Below are positions 8,956 to 15,232 of a stretch of DNA of 53,132 nt, piece after piece. Position 1 is the first letter of the stretch. Each line of letters opens with the position of its first letter. The notes below the pieces were generated by a model. That model was not told where the DNA came from, made no database searches, and saw nothing but the letters and a program-made list of their open reading frames with translations. Made by a program: the position numbers and the translations under genes. Source of the stretch: Candidatus Thorarchaeota archaeon (GTDB lineage: Archaea > Asgardarchaeota > Thorarchaeia > Thorarchaeales > Thorarchaeaceae); the NCBI GenBank assembly GCA_003345595.1, contig PRDI01000086.1, positions 1 through 53,132 on the forward strand. Direction: 5' to 3'.

Positions 8956-9938
8956 GAATCACCATCATGGGTTCCGGAGCAATAGGCAGCCTGTATGGTG
9001 GCCTGTTGCAGATGTCCGGAGAAGCTCAGGTCACACTAGTGGGTAGGAAGCCTCACATCATGTCCATTCAGCATGACGGACTCAGACTCAAGGGTGTGCT
9101 CGGTGACCACACAATAAGACTCAACGCAACGGACAATCCGGAGGCGATTCGTGAAACCGATATAGTGTTCATCACAACCAAGGCGTACGACACGATCAGT
9201 GCAGCAACGAGGATTCGCCATCTTGTAGATCGCGGCGCATATGTTATCGTGCTCCAGAATGGTCTTGGGACAGAGAAGGAGGTAGAGAGGGTATTGTCCA
9301 GCACCCGAGTAATGCGGGCCACAACGTGTATGGGCGCGCTCGTTAAGAATCCGGGTGAGGTGACTGTGACAGGCCAAGGTCTCACTGAGCTTGGGTCTCA
9401 TCATCCAGAGAACACTGACATGGTTGAGCGAATGGCAGTGCTTTTGCGGCATGCAGGTTTCCTTGTTCGGACAAGCGACAACATTGACGGTGTCGTGTGG
9501 ACAAAGACGATAGTCAACTGTGGTGTGAACCCTGTCGGTGCTTTGACTGGTCTCACAAACGGCGACGTCTATAACAACAAAGCGCTGAGAGGGTTGGTTC
9601 TCCGCCTTGTACAGGAGACTGCAAGAGTAGCTGAAGGTCTGAAGATACGTCTAACGACTGACGACCCCGTCCGCTATACTCTCGGTACAGCTAAGGCAAC
9701 GGGAGCGAACATCAACTCGATGCTCCAAGACATACGTGCACGAAAGCGAACCGAGATCGACTCGATAACTGGAGAGGTCATTAGGCTCGCGAGACAGCTC
9801 GGTATTGACACTCCCGCAAGTGACTCCGTATATGCTCTCGTAAAAGCTCTCGAGTCCGAGTACCTTCGCAGTTCTGGTCCTCAGAGTTCTGCAGGCGTTA
9901 TCAGTTCTGAGGAACTCACCGAAGCCACATCTAGTTGA
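8952..9938 (+). CDS. panE: 2-dehydropantoate 2-reductase (ketopantoate reductase)
   Basis: 328 residues, reduces ketopantoate to pantoate with NAD(P)H, supplying the kinase encoded first in this operon. Rossmann motif GSGAIGSLYGG is at residues 8-17, the nicotinamide-side LQNGLGTEKE at about 101-110, catalytic Lys185 in WTKTIVNCGVNP with the paired Asn residues after it, and the family Glu in KRTEIDSITG near the C-terminus. The start overlaps the ligase stop by ATGA. Its own stop overlaps the convergent hydrolase gene by eight bases. Confidence 0.95.
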   Translation: MRITIMGSGAIGSLYGGLLQMSGEAQVTLVGRKPHIMSIQHDGLRLKGVLGDHTIRLNATDNPEAIRETDIVFITTKAYDTISAATRIRHLVDRGAYVIVLQNGLGTEKEVERVLSSTRVMRATTCMGALVKNPGEVTVTGQGLTELGSHHPENTDMVERMAVLLRHAGFLVRTSDNIDGVVWTKTIVNCGVNPVGALTGLTNGDVYNNKALRGLVLRLVQETARVAEGLKIRLTTDDPVRYTLGTAKATGANINSMLQDIRARKRTEIDSITGEVIRLARQLGIDTPASDSVYALVKALESEYLRSSGPQSSAGVISSEELTEATSS

Positions 9939-10632
9939 TGAACCAGCCACGTGCCATCTCGTAGGACGCTCGAGCAGATCGGCTTGCATCGTGCATTACA
10001 GGACCCATGTGGCCTGGCAGAGCGATCTGAAAGTCAATCTTCGACAACCTGCGCAGAGAGTCCACAAGTTTCGTCTGGTCACCGGTTGGGAAGTCCACCC
10101 TGCCAAAGCTGCCATCTGGAAACATTGTATCGCCAGTCACCATGATGCCGAGACTCTGCTCATGAAGGCATATGCTGCCAATGGAGTGGCCGGGGGTGTG
10201 GTATACCCTGAGGCTTACTTCGCCAAAATCCAGGACGTCACCTTCCGCAAGCATTCTGTCAATCCTTATAGTATCTAGCTCAGCTCCGAATGTGTCAGCT
10301 AACGTAAGCTCCAAGTTTCCTGAGTTTATCCGTTCCCCCTCCTCTTTGTGGAGATATATCTTCGGTGAACCGGACCTCAGCAGGGGAACTACTCCTCCTA
10401 TGTGATCAATGTGACTATGTGTCAGGACGATGTCTGTGATCTCTGAAGAAGAGGTACCAATCTTCTTGAGGTCCTGATCGAGCCTTGCTGACTCAAGCCC
10501 TGTCCCCGTGTCAATCAGAACGTGACGTTCTCCGCCATCGATGTAAGTGATGTTGCTGTCAAAGGATGTGCTCGCATGGAAGTAGATGGGACCCGAGATA
10601 CGTTGGAACAAGCAATCACCTGAGATGTTCAA
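9931..10632 (-). CDS. Metallo-beta-lactamase fold hydrolase (glyoxalase II-like)
   Basis: 233 residues. The metal-binding motif THSHIDHIGG places His72, His74, Asp76 and His77; later ligands are in HTPGHSIGS, GDTMF and LPGHMGP. This is a complete two-metal site of the hydroxyacylglutathione-hydrolase-like group, a thioester or lactone hydrolase by family, with substrate unknown. The start ATG lies 17 bases inside the end of the aminotransferase gene upstream, so the two are probably one transcript. Confidence 0.88.
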   Translation of the reverse strand: MNISGDCLFQRISGPIYFHASTSFDSNITYIDGGERHVLIDTGTGLESARLDQDLKKIGTSSSEITDIVLTHSHIDHIGGVVPLLRSGSPKIYLHKEEGERINSGNLELTLADTFGAELDTIRIDRMLAEGDVLDFGEVSLRVYHTPGHSIGSICLHEQSLGIMVTGDTMFPDGSFGRVDFPTGDQTKLVDSLRRLSKIDFQIALPGHMGPVMHDASRSARASYEMARGWFIN

Positions 10633-11740
10633 TCAGTCTGTCAATCTCTTCGTGAGTGTTGTAGAAGTGTGGTGAAACTCGAAGCCTGCCGTTGCGCACA
10701 GAACAGTGGATCTTCTCATTCGACAGCCTAGTGTATATGCTATCGACATTAGGTGGAGCACAGGAAACAATCGCAGAGTTGCCCTTGCTACCGAAGTCAT
10801 AGCAACCGACACCGATCTCAGACAGTCTCTTCCTCAGGTATGTTGCATTGTCGAGTGCGGCCTTCTCTCGGATTCCTGCAGGTATCTTGAGGAGGAGCCT
10901 TAGAGATTCGATGAAGCCCGCGTATGCCATGAAAGAAGCAGAACCGACTTCGAATTTCCTTGCGTCAGCCTGAGGCACCCTCTCAAAATAGCTGAAGTCC
11001 TCGACATCCTTCACTCCCCACCAGCCCAGAAACCTCGGCCTGATTTCATCGATTATCTCCTTTCTAGCATATATGAATCCTGCACTCACAGGGCCAAGCA
11101 GCCACTTGGCGGCTTGGGCGGCAGCGAAGTCCACCGTTTCTTTCACTAGCTCTGTTTCGATACAGCCTGCAGCCTGAATGATGTCCGCGAAGAGATAACC
11201 ACCGACACTATGTACCACTTGAGCCAGTTCTCTGAGCTGGGTCCTGAACCCTGATGCGAACTGGACCTGGCTCACTGCGACTACTCTCGTGTTTTCGTCA
11301 ATCTTCTCCCTGAACCGATCGATTGGTGCCGCGCCGTCTTGAGACTTAACGACTCGCAGCTGTGCACCATAGATTCGGGCGACGTTCTGCCAAGGAACGA
11401 AATTGGCAGGGAACTCTAGGTCACAAATGACGATGTTTGAGCCTCTGGGATACTCAACCCCATGGGCAAAGATGTTGATACCTTCTGATGTGCTGGGAAC
11501 AAGACCGTATTGACTAGAGTCGCCTCCGAGCAGCTTCGCCAGCAGCCCGCGTACAGCGTTCAATGTCTCCAAGTTCTCCTCGAAGCTATCTTCGGCCCGG
11601 GCCATTCTGTCGAGGTATCTTTTCATGGCCTCAATTGCAGTGACTGGAGGAATGCCAGTCGACGCGTTATTGAGGTATGTCATCCCAGACAGTGTGGGAA
11701 AGTAGTTGCCAATGAAGCCCGCATCCAAGAGTTCTGGCAT
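10616..11740 (-). CDS. Class V aminotransferase (cysteine desulfurase / isopenicillin N epimerase-like)
   Basis: 374 residues, PLP-dependent fold type I. MTYLNNASTGIPP opens the fold, VPSTSEGINIFA holds the cofactor phosphate site, FADIIQAAG (Asp186, Gln189) contacts the pyridine ring and Lys212 in AAKWLLGPVSAGF is the Schiff-base lysine. The Lys is preceded by QAA rather than the His of true cysteine desulfurases (SxHK), and no active-site Cys loop is evident, so an aminotransferase, lyase or epimerase activity is more likely than sulfur transfer. Followed by the overlapping hydrolase gene. Confidence 0.85.
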   Translation of the reverse strand: MPELLDAGFIGNYFPTLSGMTYLNNASTGIPPVTAIEAMKRYLDRMARAEDSFEENLETLNAVRGLLAKLLGGDSSQYGLVPSTSEGINIFAHGVEYPRGSNIVICDLEFPANFVPWQNVARIYGAQLRVVKSQDGAAPIDRFREKIDENTRVVAVSQVQFASGFRTQLRELAQVVHSVGGYLFADIIQAAGCIETELVKETVDFAAAQAAKWLLGPVSAGFIYARKEIIDEIRPRFLGWWGVKDVEDFSYFERVPQADARKFEVGSASFMAYAGFIESLRLLLKIPAGIREKAALDNATYLRKRLSEIGVGCYDFGSKGNSAIVSCAPPNVDSIYTRLSNEKIHCSVRNGRLRVSPHFYNTHEEIDRLIEHLR

Positions 11741-11797
11741 TATGTCCGACTGGCTTGCCAGTCTCTGATAAAGCTCACTGAAGGCTCAATCCCCCCA

Positions 11798-11806
11798 AAG
11801 TTTAAG
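11798..11806 (+). promoter_or_regulatory. TATA box giving a leaderless transcript
   Basis: AAGTTTAAGA is centred about 25 bases before the ATG at 11826, so transcription should begin at or within a few bases of the start codon. Confidence 0.55.
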
Positions 11807-11825
11807 ACTGGCCTCAGTCCGGATT

Positions 11826-12695
11826 ATGTCGGAGAGCGGCTTGTCCATATTCAGGAGGCTGACCGCGCGCCGCAAGAAGCCCAAGACCAAAGAGTCCCGG
11901 CCTATTGACAGCGCGGAAGCGACACCAGCGGCTGCCGGTAAAGAACCCCGAGCTACCGCGCCACCTAGTCCTCCTGTGGTCAGACCGTATGCCGGTACCG
12001 CATCTGCAGTGCCTGTGGGCACCTTCGTCGCATCCAGAGAGGATTTCATGATTGACGCGGCAGAAACCCAGACCTTGGCCCGAGCGGCGAAGATTATGCC
12101 GCAGACCACGGCTGAGGTCGTACCTGGCAAGCTCCTGAAGAGAGACGATAAGGACCGGATCCACATCAAGATAGTGTTCTATGGACCGTCGCTGTCGGGG
12201 AAGACCACAGCGCTTCGTTGGTTGTTTGCGAACGTGCGATCGCTGGCGAAGGGGAAAATCGTCGAGGTGTCAGATGATCTGGGGCGGACTACTTTCTTTG
12301 ACTTTGTGCCCGTTTCTGCAAGTGAAAAGATTGTGTTTGATGTATTCACTGTTGCAGGCCAGAGGCGACATGCAAGCAACAGGATAGCAGTGCTGAGGGA
12401 CGCGGACGGTATCATCTTCATGCCGGACAGCACACCAGAACAGATGAATGAGAATCTGGCATCAATCCAGGAGCTGCGCATCGCTCTTGGTACAGACCGA
12501 ACCGCAACTCTGCCCATCGTAGTGGCCCTGAACAAGAGGGACGTACCGAATGCACTACCCGTCGACTACATGGTCAGCATGCTTGGTCTTGAGGGATATC
12601 CCGTCTTTGGCACGGTCGCGACCGCAGGTACAAACCTGCTGAGAATGTTTCAGAGAATCCTAAGGGACGCACTAATCTTTAAGGTCGGTATCTAG
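11826..12695 (+). CDS. MglA-like small GTPase with long disordered N-terminus
   Basis: 289 residues. The C-terminal ~175 residues form a Ras-superfamily G domain of the MglA/Arf-like type: P-loop GPSLSGKTT (residues 120-128), G3 TVAGQRR (about 175-181) in place of the DTAGQ or TVPGQ forms, and G4 NKRD (236-239). The RIAVLRDADGIIFMPDS stretch matches the MglA pattern closely. The first ~110 residues are rich in Ala, Pro, Lys and Arg and look disordered, starting with a basic amphipathic helix (SIFRRLTARRKKPK) that could touch membrane. The start is fixed by the promoter. Expected partner is a roadblock-type regulator such as the one at 4.4 kb; that link is inference. Confidence 0.88.
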   Translation: MSESGLSIFRRLTARRKKPKTKESRPIDSAEATPAAAGKEPRATAPPSPPVVRPYAGTASAVPVGTFVASREDFMIDAAETQTLARAAKIMPQTTAEVVPGKLLKRDDKDRIHIKIVFYGPSLSGKTTALRWLFANVRSLAKGKIVEVSDDLGRTTFFDFVPVSASEKIVFDVFTVAGQRRHASNRIAVLRDADGIIFMPDSTPEQMNENLASIQELRIALGTDRTATLPIVVALNKRDVPNALPVDYMVSMLGLEGYPVFGTVATAGTNLLRMFQRILRDALIFKVGI

Positions 12696-12767
12696 ACGTC
12701 ATGTGCCGAGAGAACTGCCGCCTCTGGCACGTTGCTGAAACACTGTCTTGAGATGCGTGACAATGGA

Positions 12768-13505
12768 TTAGCCCACCTTCTTGAGGGGCAACTCTCCTCT
12801 CTCGAGTTGGGCAATCAGCTCTAATAGCTCTTCCGCCGCGCGCTCCATTATGCGCTTGCCTTTCTCTGGTGTCGCCCTTGTAGGATCTCCGTGAACTGCA
12901 GAAGGAAAAAGTTCCTCTCTGTATCTGGCAGAAACGATCGTGTATTTCATTCTCACATCCGAAACCGCATACGATGACTTATCCACCAGTTCTGGTCTGA
13001 TATGCATCATCTCAGATGTCTCGTCCTCTGCTGCATGACCCTCGGGGGTTTCCAATATACTCTGTTTGACATCCTTGGCTAAGTCAGTCCACCAGTTGAC
13101 AATGATCACGCTACGCTCACTACCCATTGTTGCTTTTCTTGCTGCAAGCTGGAGTAGGGACGAGTTGCCACCATGACCATTCAGAGCGACTATGAACCTG
13201 AAACCGTGGTGAAAGACCGAGCCCATTATGTCACCATAGAAGGCAAGAAGCGTTGCAGGATCCACAGTCACTGTGCCCTCGTGCTGCTCGAATGTCCAGC
13301 TCTCACCAAAGGGAATGATTGGAAGGACAAGAGCTTTTGTCTTGGCCGCCACGTTCTCAGCAAGGTAGGCTGGAAGCAAGTTGTCAGAGCCAAGAGGAAG
13401 ATGGTCACCATGTGCCTCAAGAGCGCCTGTCATCAGGACTGCCACTTCTGTTTCATGGCATGCCTTCACGAACTGTTTATGGGTGAGTTCCTGCCAATAT
13501 GGCAT
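12768..13505 (-). CDS. Creatininase-family amidohydrolase (possibly ArfB-type deformylase)
   Basis: 245 residues from the ATG at 13505 (MPYWQELTHKQF); a longer frame up to 13571 crosses the TATA box and is rejected. Metal ligands of the family are visible in TGALEAHGDHLPLGSDN (Glu, His, Asp), NGHGGN (His) and DETSEMM (Glu). Characterised members include creatininase, MftE and the archaeal FAPy deformylase ArfB of riboflavin/F420 synthesis. The archaeal setting, and cofE elsewhere in the window, make ArfB a reasonable candidate, but motifs alone do not separate the subfamilies. Confidence 0.85.
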   Translation of the reverse strand: MPYWQELTHKQFVKACHETEVAVLMTGALEAHGDHLPLGSDNLLPAYLAENVAAKTKALVLPIIPFGESWTFEQHEGTVTVDPATLLAFYGDIMGSVFHHGFRFIVALNGHGGNSSLLQLAARKATMGSERSVIIVNWWTDLAKDVKQSILETPEGHAAEDETSEMMHIRPELVDKSSYAVSDVRMKYTIVSARYREELFPSAVHGDPTRATPEKGKRIMERAAEELLELIAQLERGELPLKKVG

Positions 13506-13535
13506 TTGTCGGTCAGCCTCGTTTTCGCTCGAAGT

Positions 13536-13545
13536 CCTAATTAAG
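13536..13545 (-). promoter_or_regulatory. TATA box of creatininase-family gene
   Basis: On the minus strand CTTAATTAGG lies about 33-40 bases before the ATG at 13505, predicting a leader of about 10 bases. It decides between the two candidate starts. Confidence 0.5.
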
Positions 13546-13695
13546 TATCTGGCGCGAGAAGCAAAGGTCAACTGCCCGACTTATGGCGCTAGAAACCTCT
13601 TTGTTGTTCCAAGCATTACCGAAACCCTAATTAGAAGTCCCAGACGAGCGGCTCGATTGACCCCTCGAGTAGGGCAATGTCCAGATTCGGGTCAT

Positions 13696-13798
13696 AGCCC
13701 CGTGGTGTAGTGGTCCAGCATGAGGGACTCTGGATCCTCCGACTCAGGTTCGAAGCATTGTCGGCCTTCCCGACATTGAGAGTATCCTGACGGGGCTA
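13696..13798 (+). tRNA. tRNA-Gln (CTG anticodon) interrupted by a T-loop intron; CCA encoded at 13799-13801
   Basis: Acceptor stem AGCCCCG (13696-13702) pairs with CGGGGCT (13791-13797), discriminator A at 13798, then CCA in the DNA. D-stem GTGT pairs with GCAT. The anticodon loop CTCTGGA carries CTG with U33 before it and G37 after it; its stem AGGGA/TCCTC has one A-C mismatch at the top. T-stem TCAGG (13744-13748) pairs with CCTGA (13786-13790), but the seven-base loop TTCGAAT is split after TTCGAA by 30 extra bases. Removing 13755-13784 restores a normal tRNA-Gln. Confidence 0.9.
13755..13784 (+). other. tRNA intron within the T-loop (between positions 59 and 60)
   Basis: The 30-base insert contains a perfect six-pair stem, TGTCGG (13759-13764) with CCGACA (13770-13775), around a five-base loop, consistent with an archaeal intron cut at a bulge-helix-bulge by the tRNA endonuclease. 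The exact cut site could shift by one or two bases. Confidence 0.75.
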
Positions 13799-13801
13799 CC
13801 A

Positions 13802-14311
13802 TCTACTCTTCGTCGATATACTCTGCAATACGAAGGAACTCTCGTCACTCTCAGGGACCGCCTTATTGTTCTTCATCCCAAGATTGGCGTCTTTGCCTTA
13901 GAATGCGAGCATTGTAGGGGATATCACGATAAAAAGACTCATCACATTGTTTTTGCTGAATTCCGCGCGTTTTATCTACAGCCTATCCAAAAACTATATG
14001 TTTATAGGCAGACGAGCGGATTCAGCCTTGGAGAGGCAAGACCCGCAGACTCTTACTCGTTTGATCGAGCGTCCTGTTGCGAAATTCTGCGTCCCTCCCG
14101 GCGAAGAACAACAGGTTGCGGGTCTCCTCCACCTCTTTGTGTTTTGGCGGCTGAGTTGAAACGACTACAGAGGTGAATATCTCCAGATGGGCCAAGTCGA
14201 TTCCGGTAGATCGTATTGTGGCAGTCCTATGAATCTCAAGGGCTGATTCAGTTATCAAGAGATGACAAGCTTCATATCACTCCCGCCAGATGAGAGTTGC
14301 CGGAAGTGCGA
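13802..14311. other. Gene-free stretch with a hairpin at 13981-14009
   Basis: About 500 bases after the tRNA with no convincing gene. Short frames on both strands (13947-14159 plus, 14022-14258 minus) resemble no family and lack start signals. The clearest structure is GCCTAT (13981-13986) pairing with ATAGGC (14004-14009), with AAAC (13991-13994) and GTTT (14000-14003) pairing inside around TATAT, in a local AT-rich patch. I saw no 5S, SRP or RNase P motif here. Confidence 0.4.
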
Positions 14312-15094
14312 ATGGTGGAACAAGTCGAGCGCGGCTGGGATGATTTCTGGGCCGAGGTCTTCCGCGTGAGGCACCGCCGTTCATTACAGGGCATCGAGCA
14401 ATATGACAAGATGGTCGTAGAGTTCTGCATTGAAGTCCTACATCTGAGTACTGGGTCGCAGCTTCTTGACATTGCATGCGGTGCAGGTGATCAGAGTATA
14501 GAGTTTGCAAAGCACGGCATAAAGGTCACGGGGTTCGACCTGGCAAAGAGCCTCATCAGAATCGCTCAGGAGCGAGCGAAGGTTGAAGGTGTGAAGGTCA
14601 ACTTCTACCAAGGAGACATGAGAAACATGAGCTTCAAGCAGAAGTTCAATGCATCCGTGCTTCTCAGTCATAGTTTCGGCTTCTTCAACCATGAGGAGAA
14701 CAAGCACGTGCTTAGACAGGTATACGAGGCGCTTGCTGATGGAGGATTTCTCCTGCTTGATCTCATGAACCCTTACAACATCCCCGTGTTTCAGAAGACT
14801 TGGACCAAGCTTGAAGGTGGGTATCTTCTTAGTGAACCCCATGTGTTTGATGCTCCTGCTGGCATCTTGAGGGGTCGGCCTGCAACGTTCATTGACTTGG
14901 ACTCGGGAGTGGTTGTGCTCGCGAATGAGGACGCCCTATCAAACAAGGACATTCGGATGTACACAGCACCTGAGATTCAATCACTGCTTGAGGGTGTCGG
15001 GTTCATCAAGGTTGACCTCTATGGCGAGAACAGTCTCCCCCGGACGCCTTACACTGCGAAGTCAGACAGGATGGTTGTCGTGGCGTCACGATGA
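14312..15094 (+). CDS. Class I SAM-dependent methyltransferase
   Basis: 260 residues from the ATG at 14312; an in-frame TTG at 14297 is an alternative start. SAM-binding motif I is LLDIACGAGDQSIEFA, followed by the acidic strand end VTGFDLAKSLIRIAQERA, the adenine-side QGDMRNM, and ASVLLSHSFGFFNHEE in the motif IV position. The overall layout, ending in YTAPEIQSLLEGVGF and a short final strand, is that of the ubiquinone/small-molecule methyltransferase type. The substrate is unknown. It precedes the EF-2 paralog, which has its own promoter and leader. Confidence 0.85.
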   Translation: MVEQVERGWDDFWAEVFRVRHRRSLQGIEQYDKMVVEFCIEVLHLSTGSQLLDIACGAGDQSIEFAKHGIKVTGFDLAKSLIRIAQERAKVEGVKVNFYQGDMRNMSFKQKFNASVLLSHSFGFFNHEENKHVLRQVYEALADGGFLLLDLMNPYNIPVFQKTWTKLEGGYLLSEPHVFDAPAGILRGRPATFIDLDSGVVVLANEDALSNKDIRMYTAPEIQSLLEGVGFIKVDLYGENSLPRTPYTAKSDRMVVVASR

Positions 15095-15111
15095 CACTGA
15101 CAAGTCGATAT

Positions 15112-15121
15112 CCTTTTATGA
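15112..15121 (+). promoter_or_regulatory. TATA box of the EF-2 paralog
   Basis: CCTTTTATGA lies about 115 bases before the EF-2 ATG, implying an unusually long leader (about 90 bases) for this genome, where most leaders look short. Confidence 0.45.
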
Positions 15122-15147
15122 CCAACGGAACGATTTCGCCAAAGCCA

Positions 15148-15163
15148 CCGATAGTGTTATCGG
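15148..15163 (+). promoter_or_regulatory. Hairpin in the EF-2 leader
   Basis: CCGATA and TATCGG form a perfect six-pair stem with GTGT loop in the predicted 5' leader. A second, imperfect pairing is possible between CCCGACC just downstream and GGTTCGGG near 15200. No known riboswitch class is recognised. Confidence 0.3.
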
Positions 15164-15232
15164 GGACCCGACCTAATTCTCTCCATTCGCATGAGTGGGT
15201 TCGGGGCGGGCTGTTTCCAGAGCGTGAATTGA

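Noticed and set aside
10616..11740. Cysteine desulfurase (SufS/IscS)
   Set aside because: The Schiff-base Lys is preceded by QAA rather than the conserved His and the active-site Cys loop is not evident, so only the general class V assignment is kept.
13506..13571. Longer N-terminus for the creatininase-family protein
   Set aside because: The extension runs through the probable TATA box of the gene.
13947..14258. Small frames on both strands between the tRNA and the methyltransferase gene
   Set aside because: They overlap each other on opposite strands, are low in coding signal and match no family; chance frames are more likely.
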